From: Caldilineaceae bacterium
GTDB taxonomy: Bacteria; Chloroflexota; Anaerolineae; Caldilineales; Caldilineaceae
DNA: 40,237 nt
NCBI GenBank assembly: GCA_019637695.1
Contig: JAHBVG010000063.1
Coordinates: 1-40,237 of the forward strand
Reading direction: 5' to 3'
Positions 8,836-17,103 of the stretch are shown piece after piece. A program made the position numbers and the translations under genes. Position 1 is the stretch's first letter. Each line of letters begins with the position of its first letter. The notes beneath the pieces were generated by a model. It made no database searches and was not told where the DNA came from. It was given only the letters and a program-made list of their open reading frames with translations.

Positions 8836-11364
8836 ATGGCGTCATGGACGGAAAGTTATGGTAAGCAGCGCATGAATCCAAGTGCAGCAGATTCGATCAC
8901 GCAGAATCCTCAAAAATTGCTGCTTGATGAATCGCTCTTTCGATTTGTCTTTGATGCAGCGTACCAGTTTATTGGGCTGCTTGAGCCGGACGGTACGCTG
9001 ATTGAGGCCAACCAGGCAGCGTTAGACTTTGGCGGCCTTCGTCGAGAGGATGTAATCGGCAAGCCTTTCTGGGAATGCTACTGGTGGACGCTTTCTGAGC
9101 AGACGCAGGCTGATCTGCGCGCAGCGTTACAACAGGCCGCCGCCGGTAAGTTTGTCCGCTATGAGGTGGATGTGCGTGGGGCTGGCGACCGCATTGCCAC
9201 CATCGATTTTTCGCTCAAGCCTGTCATCAAAAATGAGCGAGTCATCAAGATCATCCCCGAAGGGCGCGATATCACCGAGATTCGACAGGCAGAACGAACG
9301 CGCCAACACACAGCCAGCCTGTTGCAGGGCATTATCGAAGCTGGCAAGGATCAGATCCTGGCCCTGGATATGAACTTTCAGATTCTGGCGACCAACCAGA
9401 CCTACCAACAGGCATTTGAGGGCCGGTTCGGAATACCGCTGCCAATTGGGGCCAATTTACTTGATCTGTTAGCGCCCTGGCCCTCCGCACAGGAGCGCGC
9501 TCGCCACATTTGGGGGCGTGCGATTGCTGGCGAAGAATTTGCGATGATTTATCCATCGGGCAGAGAAGGGGAAGATCCCCAGATTTATGAGCTTTCCCAC
9601 CACCCAATTTTTGACATAGATGGTACACAAATTGGCGCTGTGCAAGTCGCCCACGATATCACTACCCATATACTCAATGAAAAATCGCTCCAGCAACTCA
9701 ACCAGGATCTGGAACTGCGAGTAGCGGAGCACACATCCGAGGTGGAAGAAAGCAACCGTCAACTCCGCCATGAATGGGATGAGAGACAGCGGGTCGAGAC
9801 ACAGTTGAAGCGCGAGAAGGAACTTTTACAGAAGCTCTTCGACCATATGCCGGTTATGCTCACCATCTACGATCCGTCGATCAATGTCATGCGGGTCAAC
9901 CCAGAATTTGAGCGACTGATCGGCTGGTCGAGCGATGAACTGCACACTGTTGATATCATGAGTGTCTGTTATCCCGATCCTGAATACCGCGAAGAAGTAC
10001 GCGCCTTTATGCAATCTCTAGAGACCGGTTGGCGTAGTTTTTCGGTGACGACCAAAGACGGCAACACCGTGGATAGCTATTGGTCGAACATCCGACTTTC
10101 AGATCAGACACAGGTGGGCATTGGCATCGATCTCACTGAGCGCAAACAGGCAGAATTGGCCCTGCGCGAAAGTGAGAAGCGCCTGATGCGGAGTGAAGAG
10201 CAACGCTTAATGGCAATGGAAGGCGCCCAATTTGGCGTCTTTGACGTGAATCTGATCACCGGAGAAACCTTCTGGGATCCACGCTGTCGCGAGATTTTCG
10301 GCGTCCCCCAGGATGAACCTGCTTCCATCGAAAAAGGGGTCAGCATCATCCACCCTGCGGATCGTCCACGCGCCGACGATGCATTTGCTGAGGCGATCCA
10401 CCCCACATCGCCTGGCGTCTACCAGATTGAGAAGCGAGTGATCTGGCCGGATGGCGCCATCCGTTGGATCGCGATCAGAGGGCAGGTTCAATACGAGATA
10501 TCAGCCGGTGGCCGCACGCCTGCACGTCTCATCGGCATTGTTATGGACATCACCTCGCGCAAACAGGCCGAAGAATTGTTGCGCCAGAGCGAAGAACGCC
10601 TCAGACTCCTCAATGAATCTCTGGAAGCACAGGTTACAGAGCGCACCCGGCAGGTGCAATCACTCTCCAGGGCGCTGGCGTTGGTGGAACAACGGGAACG
10701 CCGTTACCTTTCCCGATCCTTGCACGAAGACCTTCAGCAACTGCTCTTTGGCTTAGAGATGAAGATATATAGCTTGCAACAGATGGCGAATGGGCAGATG
10801 ACGGATGAGGTCAATCAAGTAATGGTAACAATTCTCGACGATGTGCGGCTGTTGACCAAACAGGCCATCCACCTCACCCGTACACTTGCCATCGAACTCA
10901 ACCCACCCGTTCTTCGTGGGGATGGACTGGATGTGGCGCTCGGGTGGCTATCGCGCCACATGGAAGAAATGCACGGTTTACATGTTGATCTGATATTTCA
11001 AGATCCGATTGAGATTCACAGCGAGGATATGCGCGTACTGCTGGTCCAACTTGTCCGCGAATTGTTGCTCAACGTGGTCAAACATGCAAGAGTTAAAGAC
11101 TCCCGAGTGACCATTGCTGAACAAGATGGTCATATTTCCATCTGTGTGGAAGATGAGGGCGATGGCTTTGATGTTGCGGCGGCCCGGCAGAAACGTACGA
11201 ATGATGAGACTTTTGGTCTCTTTAGTGTAGAAGAAAGGCTGCGCTTATTTGGAGGCAAGTTGATCGTCGACTCATCTCCTGGACAAGGCGCACGTCTTAC
11301 ATTGCTTGCTCCCTTTATCGACGCTTCACCCCACCGTTGGAGGGCAGATGACCGTGACCGGTAG
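8836..11364 (+). CDS. Multi-PAS sensor histidine kinase, NarL-partner type
   Basis: 842 aa, with no membrane segments, so a cytoplasmic sensor. Order seen: PAS 1 (about 35-150), PAS 2 (160-280), a coiled-coil stretch (280-330), PAS 3 (335-440), PAS 4 with PAC (455-580), a second coil, a dimerisation/phosphoacceptor box YLSRSLHEDLQQLLFGLEM with H630, and a HATPase domain with LVRELLLNVVKHA and the EDEGDGFD G-box. The H-box is of the HisKA_3 kind that normally feeds NarL/FixJ-type regulators. Its 3' end overlaps the response-regulator gene by 17 bp, so the two form an operon. The ATG at 8836 is the longest start; 8872 is equally possible, as neither has a good ribosome-binding site. Signal unknown; PAS domains could sense redox, light or small ligands. 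Confidence 0.88.
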   Translation: MASWTESYGKQRMNPSAADSITQNPQKLLLDESLFRFVFDAAYQFIGLLEPDGTLIEANQAALDFGGLRREDVIGKPFWECYWWTLSEQTQADLRAALQQAAAGKFVRYEVDVRGAGDRIATIDFSLKPVIKNERVIKIIPEGRDITEIRQAERTRQHTASLLQGIIEAGKDQILALDMNFQILATNQTYQQAFEGRFGIPLPIGANLLDLLAPWPSAQERARHIWGRAIAGEEFAMIYPSGREGEDPQIYELSHHPIFDIDGTQIGAVQVAHDITTHILNEKSLQQLNQDLELRVAEHTSEVEESNRQLRHEWDERQRVETQLKREKELLQKLFDHMPVMLTIYDPSINVMRVNPEFERLIGWSSDELHTVDIMSVCYPDPEYREEVRAFMQSLETGWRSFSVTTKDGNTVDSYWSNIRLSDQTQVGIGIDLTERKQAELALRESEKRLMRSEEQRLMAMEGAQFGVFDVNLITGETFWDPRCREIFGVPQDEPASIEKGVSIIHPADRPRADDAFAEAIHPTSPGVYQIEKRVIWPDGAIRWIAIRGQVQYEISAGGRTPARLIGIVMDITSRKQAEELLRQSEERLRLLNESLEAQVTERTRQVQSLSRALALVEQRERRYLSRSLHEDLQQLLFGLEMKIYSLQQMANGQMTDEVNQVMVTILDDVRLLTKQAIHLTRTLAIELNPPVLRGDGLDVALGWLSRHMEEMHGLHVDLIFQDPIEIHSEDMRVLLVQLVRELLLNVVKHARVKDSRVTIAEQDGHISICVEDEGDGFDVAAARQKRTNDETFGLFSVEERLRLFGGKLIVDSSPGQGARLTLLAPFIDASPHRWRADDRDR

Positions 11365-11782
11365 TACACAGCGCATCTTCATCGTAGAGGATCATCAAAC
11401 GTTGCGTGAAAATCTGGTTCTATTCTTCAGCCGCAAAGAGGGCTGGGAGATCTGTGGCGCCGTCGCCACAGGCGCAGAAGCACTCGCTCTCGTTCCCCAG
11501 TTATTACCCAACATCGTGATCGTTGACATGGCATTGCCAGACATCGACGGCATCAGATTGGTCAAATGTCTGGTGGAGCAAACAGCCGATATCCGCTGTC
11601 TCTTACTTTCTGGCATGAGCGAAGATCACTATGCAGAACTCAGCCTGCAAGAAGGAGCGTGGGGCTACGTCATGAAAGGCGACAGCACAGTTGTCCTCCA
11701 GGCCGTCGAGACTGTGTTGAATGGGGAGATCTATGTGAGCGAACGGATACGGCGACGAATGCAGCGTTCGTCTCTGCATTAA
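11348..11782 (+). CDS. Stand-alone response-regulator receiver protein
   Basis: 144-residue CheY-like receiver. Acidic pocket E14/D15 (FIVEDH), phosphoacceptor D60 in IVDMALPDIDG, a conserved Ser in LLLSGMS, and the late Lys in GYVMKGD. The ATG at 11348 sits 4 bases after GGAGG and inside the end of the kinase gene. The sequence past the Lys (LNGEIYVSERIRRRM) is the linker that in NarL-family regulators leads to a LuxR-type helix-turn-helix, but a stop follows, so no DNA-binding domain is present. It therefore probably acts by protein contact or has lost its output. Convergent with ctaA, 4 bases apart. Confidence 0.85.
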   Translation: MTVTGSTQRIFIVEDHQTLRENLVLFFSRKEGWEICGAVATGAEALALVPQLLPNIVIVDMALPDIDGIRLVKCLVEQTADIRCLLLSGMSEDHYAELSLQEGAWGYVMKGDSTVVLQAVETVLNGEIYVSERIRRRMQRSSLH

Positions 11783-11786
11783 AATC

Positions 11787-12740
11787 TCAATCCCCGGTCT
11801 GGATCATCGCTTTGCCAATCGGCGCAGTTTCAGTGTGGATGGCTGAGACCGCTAGCCGTTGCGCGGCGAAGATCACCAGCAGAATCCAGATAACGTCGGA
11901 GACAAGGAGATGCACAAGCTGCATCCAGACCGGCGCCCGGAGGAAGACATTTAGCGCGCCGAGAAAGAGTTGCAGGGCGTAGATACTTAACAACGCGTAG
12001 CCCGTCCGCCGCAGGATCGTATCCTCATTCCCCTGTTGCGCCAGATAGATCGCCAGCCAGATCAACCCGCCCACGGCAAAAGCGATCAGCGGGTGTAAAA
12101 TGCGTAATTCGATCAGTGTCGCCAGCAAAGGAGAATCCGCCGGCGACATCCCTGCGGTATGGAGCAATGTATCGCCCAGCGCTGTCACTGCGCCGCTTGC
12201 GCCCAGGATCAACATCCCCCCGAAGGCTGCGCCCAAAGCCCAGCGCAGACGCGATGGAGCGTTGCGTACGACAAGTTCCCGGCCACCGGACGCCCACCAC
12301 GCCGTCAACGTAATCGCCCCCACCAAAAGGAAGGTGTTGATCAGGTGCAGCGCCATCGCTACGGCTCGCCCCACGGTGGCGTTGTCCGCCACTAATTGCA
12401 GAAGGACCAGTCCCGCGCCGAGCAGCGCTTCGATGATCATCAGTACCATGGACGCCACCGCCCCGCGCCGCACGCGGTGACCCGGCCCATACACACGGAA
12501 AGCCCATACCAACAGCACAACCGTTGAGATCAGGGCCAGCCCGCTGGTAACTCGATGCGAAAACTCGATCAGCGTCTCCACCGACTCGGCGCGCGGGATC
12601 ACCGCGCCGTTACAGGCCGGCCAGTGTTGTCCACAGCCAGCGCCCGAACCCGTGGCGCGCACAAAAGCGCCCCACCCAATCACAAGTAGATTGTAGGCCA
12701 GGACGCCCCATGCAAATTTAGCAAAAGCGGGGAATTTCAT
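11787..12740 (-). CDS. ctaA: Heme A synthase (CtaA/COX15)
   Basis: 317-residue integral membrane protein with about eight hydrophobic helices. It converts heme O to heme A for aa3-type cytochrome oxidases. Seen: the first-helix motif GAFVRATGSGAGCGQHWPAC with Cys pair C36/C43, and four candidate heme-ligand histidines, H62 (EFSHR), H132 (ALHLINTF), H216 (ILHPLIAF) and H277 (QLVHLL), in the two-fold arrangement of the family. Start ATG overlaps the CBS gene stop by ATGA, so the two are cotranscribed. Implies aerobic respiration in the host. No other oxidase genes in the window. Confidence 0.93.
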   Translation of the reverse strand: MKFPAFAKFAWGVLAYNLLVIGWGAFVRATGSGAGCGQHWPACNGAVIPRAESVETLIEFSHRVTSGLALISTVVLLVWAFRVYGPGHRVRRGAVASMVLMIIEALLGAGLVLLQLVADNATVGRAVAMALHLINTFLLVGAITLTAWWASGGRELVVRNAPSRLRWALGAAFGGMLILGASGAVTALGDTLLHTAGMSPADSPLLATLIELRILHPLIAFAVGGLIWLAIYLAQQGNEDTILRRTGYALLSIYALQLFLGALNVFLRAPVWMQLVHLLVSDVIWILLVIFAAQRLAVSAIHTETAPIGKAMIQTGD

Positions 12741-13216
12741 GACAGCGAACTCTCGCTTAACTCCAGATCTTTGATCACCCGGATCAAATCCGTGCGTGTG
12801 ACAATGCCCACAAGCCGCCCATCTTCCATCACAGGGATAGAACTATGCCCCGGTTTGATCATCAACCCGGCGGCGTATTCGAGGCTATCTTCAGGGTGGA
12901 GCGTGGCTGGGTCCTCGGTCATCAACTGCTCGGCGTTGACAGCGAGCATATGGCGGACCTTCTCTTTGTAACGGGTGTAATCATCAAAGCGCAGAGGAAT
13001 CGTGGCCCACAGGACGGAAATATACTGCGGCTCCTGAAGCGGTGCATGTTGGGCAATCAGATCAACCTCGGTGACAATGCCAACGAGCTTGTTATCCGCT
13101 GTCACCACCGGCACGCCGCTGATGCCATGATCGCGCATCACCCGCGCAATATCCTGGATCGAGGTCTCTGGCCTTACGGTAATCACGGGGCTGGACATAA
13201 TATTGCGAATCAGCAT
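12737..13216 (-). CDS. CBS-pair domain protein
   Basis: 159 aa consisting of two CBS domains: MLIRNIMSSPVITVRPETSIQDIARVM and a second beginning AEQLMTEDPATLHPEDSLEYAA, each with the GI/GIVT.TDL signature (LVGIVTEVDL, LVGIVTRTDL). CBS pairs bind adenine nucleotides such as AMP, ATP or S-adenosylmethionine and act as cytosolic energy sensors. The frame opens at 13243; the ATG at 13216 is preferred because AAGGA lies 7 bases upstream and the protein then begins exactly at the domain. It is coupled by ATGA to ctaA, which suggests, without proof, a link to respiratory state. Confidence 0.85.
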   Translation of the reverse strand: MLIRNIMSSPVITVRPETSIQDIARVMRDHGISGVPVVTADNKLVGIVTEVDLIAQHAPLQEPQYISVLWATIPLRFDDYTRYKEKVRHMLAVNAEQLMTEDPATLHPEDSLEYAAGLMIKPGHSSIPVMEDGRLVGIVTRTDLIRVIKDLELSESSLS

Positions 13217-13329
13217 GGGGGATCCTTTATCTATCGCCCGCACAGAGGACTTGTCAATCCGCTATCCTGGTAGAGATCAGAACAGAGCGCTGATTGGGCG
13301 GGATTGAGAAGATTGAACGAAATGAATGT

Positions 13330-13402
<73 letters not shown>

Positions 13403-13404
13403 AA

Positions 13405-13470
13405 ATTGGGTGACCGGTTTACTGGGTGATTGAACTGCTCCGCAATCACCGTATAACCCAGTCACCCAAT
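13405..13470. repeat. Inverted repeat between tRNA-Met and tRNA-Gly
   Basis: Arms ATTGGGTGAC (13405-13414) and GTCACCCAAT (13461-13470), with inner partial pairing of GGGTGATT with AATCACC. Repeats of the ACCCARTC kind with an 8-base spacing are visible inside the arms. It fills the whole spacer between two tRNAs and may serve in processing or be a mobile short repeat. Confidence 0.6.
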
Positions 13471-13475
13471 CGTAG

Positions 13476-13546
13476 AGCGGGTAGCGGGGATCGAACCCGC
13501 ATAGCTAGCTTGGAAGGCTAGTGCTTTACCATTAAGCTATACCCGC
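13476..13546 (-). tRNA. tRNA-Gly (anticodon TCC)
   Basis: 71 nt, no encoded CCA. Acceptor GCGGGTA/TACCCGC with discriminator T, anticodon stem CTAGC/GCTAG around the loop CTTCCAA, T loop TTCGATC. Complete cloverleaf. Confidence 0.95.
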
Positions 13547-13554
13547 AAATATAG

Positions 13555-13628
13555 TCGGGGAGAGAGGATTTGAACCTCCGACCCCAGCGTCCCAAACGCT
13601 GTGCGCTGCCGGACTGCGCTACTCCCCG
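13555..13628 (-). tRNA. tRNA-Pro (anticodon TGG)
   Basis: 74 nt, no encoded CCA. Acceptor CGGGGAG/CTCCCCG with discriminator A, D arm GCGC/GCGC, anticodon stem CAGCG/CGCTG around TTTGGGA, T arm GGAGG/CCTCT with TTCAAAT. First tRNA of the minus-strand cluster of three. Confidence 0.95.
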
Positions 13629-13744
13629 ACGTTGTGTGATGGCGTCACACTATCAGTGGCTCATTGTATCGGAAAGCGGACAAATCGTCAAACCTTTGGA
13701 AGTGCAAATTTTTGCGGATGCGCATTTTCTTTCCCTATCGGCTA

Positions 13745-13753
13745 TGCTATAAT
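13745..13753 (+). promoter_or_regulatory. Extended -10 promoter for the glycosidase-like gene
   Basis: TGC-TATAAT, identical to the element before the kinase gene, 114 bases before the start codon at 13867. No good -35 at 16-18 bp. Confidence 0.5.
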
Positions 13754-13866
13754 GCCCGTTGATTTCCCCGATGGGCCCGGAAGTGTATCGCCCTCTGCCG
13801 GGCGACTGTTTGACCCAGGACACCACTGTTATTCGATCTGTCCTCGTTTACAAGAGGAGTACCTTT

Positions 13867-16800
13867 ATGCAAATTGCTGATTTCCCACGCCCCCCCGAAG
13901 ACAATGGCCGCGGCGTGCATTGGTCTGCCCGCGTCTATCATCCATCAGGCCGTGATCTGGATTTCTGGATCAACGAATTGACCGCCATGCACATCAAATG
14001 GCTAAAATTGTTGGATGACGGCGATGGATCGTCGTTGGAGCTTTGCCGCCGCCTGTTGGAGGTTGGGATCATGCCGGTGGTACGCCTCTACCGTGATCGA
14101 CCCAACCCGGATCGCATCGGCGGGCGCGAGGTGAGCGGGCTGCGTAAGTTGACGGGGGCGGGGGTGCGCTATTTCGAGACCAACAACGAACCCAACCTGC
14201 CCGCCGAGTGGAAGGACAATCACATGCCAGAGAACTGGCTGGAGATTGTCGCTGATAACTTCATCTACGACGCCGACATTGTGTTGGCCGAGGGAGGACT
14301 GCCCGCTGTCCCCGCGCTGGGACCGGGCGCTGATCCCGACATCCTCAAGCTGATACTGGACAAGGGCCGCGAAGATCTCTTCAAACAGGGCGCATGGCTG
14401 GCGATCCACAACTATACGCTCAACCATCCCCTGGACTATCCCGACGACGCCGTGAACCAGCAAGGCAAGCCGCTGACCCGCGAAGAGTTTGATCGCTTCC
14501 CCACCTGGGCCTGGGATCACCGATCATTGGAGATGATCAACGAGCGTCGCGCACGCGACAAAAACCCTGGGCAGACGCTGGCCCAGGATGCCAACTGCTT
14601 CCGCGGCTGGGAACGGGCGGGGCAGGTGATCCACAACCTGCTGGGCTATTACATCCCGGTGATCAGCACCGAGGGCGGGCCGGTGGTGGGCTGGGGCGAC
14701 GATCTGCGCTACCCCAAGTTGATCCCTAGCCAGCAGGCCCAATGGCAGGTCGAGATCGCTCGCTTCCTCCAAACCCGCGCGCCGGAGTGGTACTTTAGCT
14801 GCTGCACCTGGCTGCTCGCCAGCCGTCCGCTGGGGGATTGGAACCCGACTTGGGAGCAGATGAGCTGGTACACCGATGCCTGGAACGAACGTTTCGGCCT
14901 GGCCGGTCAACTGCCGGTGGTGCAGGCGCTCAAGGATCTCCCGCCGCAGACCCGTCCTGAATTGCGTCAGGGTACGGCCTCGCTCTCGCTCACGGTGATG
15001 CGCGCGGATCGCAATGAACTGCTGTCCGATACCGTTGTGGAGATCGAGTCGGTCGGCGATGGGGGTGCGCCGCGTCGCCGTTTTCAAGTTAAGACCGACG
15101 CCCAGGGCCGTCTCACGCTGGATCGACTGTCGGCGGGGACATACCGGCTGCTCGTCTTCAACGCCGAAGTCAACCGCCTCACGCTGGAGCGCGAGGATCG
15201 CAAGGTGAGTACGCTCAGCGTGGCGGCAGGGCGGCGCAGCCGGGTGAAGGGTCAGGTTGTGGACAGCAATGGGCGGGCGCAGGCGGATCTGCCGGTGACG
15301 CTGCATCAGCTTTCCCCGCCGCGGCTGCTCGCCGAGACGCGCACCAATGCCAGCGGCCACTACGAATTCGGCGGATTGTCGGCGGCTAAGTTGATCGTGC
15401 GTGCGGCCCCCGGCACTGAACAATCGGTCGAACAGCGCAATGTGGCCGTGGATGGCTGGGCCGAGAAGACGGTGGATATCCACGTGCCGCCGCTTTCGAC
15501 CCTGCGCTACGAAGTGACGCAAAAACGGCTGCTCTCCCCGGCTGAGACGGGCAATGACAACCGCATCTCTGGTCGCGTCCTCGACGAGAAGGGAGACGCT
15601 ATCGACGGCGTCACTGTACGCATGCGCTGGACCGGCGCCGCGCCGGATATGAACTTCCCCACGGTCAAGAGCGGGCAGAACCAATTCAGGCCGCGCGGCT
15701 ATTTTGAGTTTATCCACACACCGGGCGTCTTTATGATCGACATCCTCGATCCAGAGATCGAAAGCGCGCTCGCCGATGGGTTGGTCACCGCGGACATGCC
15801 TGGGCGCAGCCGCCCCATTGCCTACGAGGTGATCTTTCAGCGCAAGTCTACGGGCAATGTGGGCAATCAGAGCAATGTGCGTGGGCGGATCATGGGAGGG
15901 CCAACCAACCTTTCCGTCAGCTTGACCGGGACAGGGATTCAACCGCGCATTATGCGGATCGACGCCAGCGGCGCTTTCTACTTTGGCGACCTCCCCGCCG
16001 GGATCTATCAACTCAGCCTGGAGGGGATCGGCAATATCGCCAACGATATCACCCTCGATGGCCTCAACAGCAGCGTGATCGAATTCCCCATGCTCGGCCA
16101 GATCGTCGGGCGCGTAATGCCTCCCGATCAACCGGCCACGGTCATCCTCACCTGTGAGCGTTACAGCATCCGCCAGGAGGATGAGACCGACAGCACGGGC
16201 GAATATCGCTTTGCCGATCTGCCCGATGATCTCTTCACCCTGCGCCTTAAGGATAGTTCTGTGCCCAGCGCCCAGGTCATCTGCGATGGCCGCCAACGCG
16301 TGGACGGGCCTACCTTCGACCGCGAGATGAGCGCGCAGAGTGTGATCAGTGGGCGCATCAGCGATCACCGGGGCAACCCCGTGAGCGGGACGATCCTATG
16401 GCTGCGGGCTTTGGGCCAACGTATTGCCGAAACCCAGACCGACAGCGCCGGAGGCTATCGATTCGCGCATCTCGGCGCGGGGAATTACAGCCTGGAGCTT
16501 GTGGGCCGCGGCCTCGTTGCCCAACATCTGCGCGCCGACGGTTCCAATACGCTGACGCAAGATGTACAACTCACCGCGCCTGCGCAGGCTGCCATCACCG
16601 GGCGTCTGCTCGATCAAAAGGAGCAGCCGGTCGCCAATCGGACCCTCCTCTTGAGTGGGCCGAAGGCATTGCAGACTTCCAGCGCAGCCGATGGCGCATT
16701 CCGCTTTGAAGGATTGGCTGCGGGTGAGTACGTGGTAAAGCTGGCGGATATCCCCACGGTCAAGACGACTGTTTCGCTCGGCGTTGAGGATAGCAAGGCG

Positions 16801-17103
16801 ATTACGCTCTATCTGCCCGCCGCCCAGAGTGACGCCAAGACGCCGCTGGGTCATTATCTTTTCATCGGCGCTCGCGATGCCAACACATCGGCGGCGCAAC
16901 TGGCGTTGGCGCTTGATTACGTCCTGCGTAAATCCTCAGCGGTGGGGTTCAGCGCCGAGGTCTGCACCCAGGCTGAGCATGTTACCATCGTTGGCAAACC
17001 AGAGGATGCGCTGGTCCAGACGCTGCGCAAGAAGAATATTCCCTTCCAGCAGGTGAGCGGCGATCTCGACAAATTACGTGCGGAATTGGAGGCACTGCCA
17101 TGA
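13867..17103 (+). CDS. Glycosidase-like barrel protein with seven beta-sandwich (carboxypeptidase-regulatory-like) repeats
   Basis: 1078 aa. Residues about 1-370 look like a clan-A (beta/alpha)8 glycoside hydrolase: E108 in YFETNNEPN fits the acid/base and E269 in PVISTEGG the nucleophile. Then come about seven repeats of the CarboxypepD_reg/Cna-B type, each with a 'GRV.D..G......V.L' opening and a 'TD..G.Y.F..L..G.Y.L' close. The last ~85 residues (from about 994, HYLFIGARD ... HVTIVG ...) form a compact domain I do not recognise, also present at the end of the next protein. The ATG at 13867 follows AGAGGAG; the open frame back to 13759 crosses the promoter and is rejected. No signal peptide or anchor is visible, which is odd for such domains. 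ATGA overlap with the next gene. Substrate unknown. Confidence 0.75.
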   Translation: MQIADFPRPPEDNGRGVHWSARVYHPSGRDLDFWINELTAMHIKWLKLLDDGDGSSLELCRRLLEVGIMPVVRLYRDRPNPDRIGGREVSGLRKLTGAGVRYFETNNEPNLPAEWKDNHMPENWLEIVADNFIYDADIVLAEGGLPAVPALGPGADPDILKLILDKGREDLFKQGAWLAIHNYTLNHPLDYPDDAVNQQGKPLTREEFDRFPTWAWDHRSLEMINERRARDKNPGQTLAQDANCFRGWERAGQVIHNLLGYYIPVISTEGGPVVGWGDDLRYPKLIPSQQAQWQVEIARFLQTRAPEWYFSCCTWLLASRPLGDWNPTWEQMSWYTDAWNERFGLAGQLPVVQALKDLPPQTRPELRQGTASLSLTVMRADRNELLSDTVVEIESVGDGGAPRRRFQVKTDAQGRLTLDRLSAGTYRLLVFNAEVNRLTLEREDRKVSTLSVAAGRRSRVKGQVVDSNGRAQADLPVTLHQLSPPRLLAETRTNASGHYEFGGLSAAKLIVRAAPGTEQSVEQRNVAVDGWAEKTVDIHVPPLSTLRYEVTQKRLLSPAETGNDNRISGRVLDEKGDAIDGVTVRMRWTGAAPDMNFPTVKSGQNQFRPRGYFEFIHTPGVFMIDILDPEIESALADGLVTADMPGRSRPIAYEVIFQRKSTGNVGNQSNVRGRIMGGPTNLSVSLTGTGIQPRIMRIDASGAFYFGDLPAGIYQLSLEGIGNIANDITLDGLNSSVIEFPMLGQIVGRVMPPDQPATVILTCERYSIRQEDETDSTGEYRFADLPDDLFTLRLKDSSVPSAQVICDGRQRVDGPTFDREMSAQSVISGRISDHRGNPVSGTILWLRALGQRIAETQTDSAGGYRFAHLGAGNYSLELVGRGLVAQHLRADGSNTLTQDVQLTAPAQAAITGRLLDQKEQPVANRTLLLSGPKALQTSSAADGAFRFEGLAAGEYVVKLADIPTVKTTVSLGVEDSKAITLYLPAAQSDAKTPLGHYLFIGARDANTSAAQLALALDYVLRKSSAVGFSAEVCTQAEHVTIVGKPEDALVQTLRKKNIPFQQVSGDLDKLRAELEALP

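Noticed and set aside
14524..16368. Long open frame (614 codons) on the minus strand
   Set aside because: It lies wholly antisense to the beta-repeat protein, has no recognisable domain and is rich in His, Arg and Gln, as expected of a shadow frame of GC-rich coding DNA.
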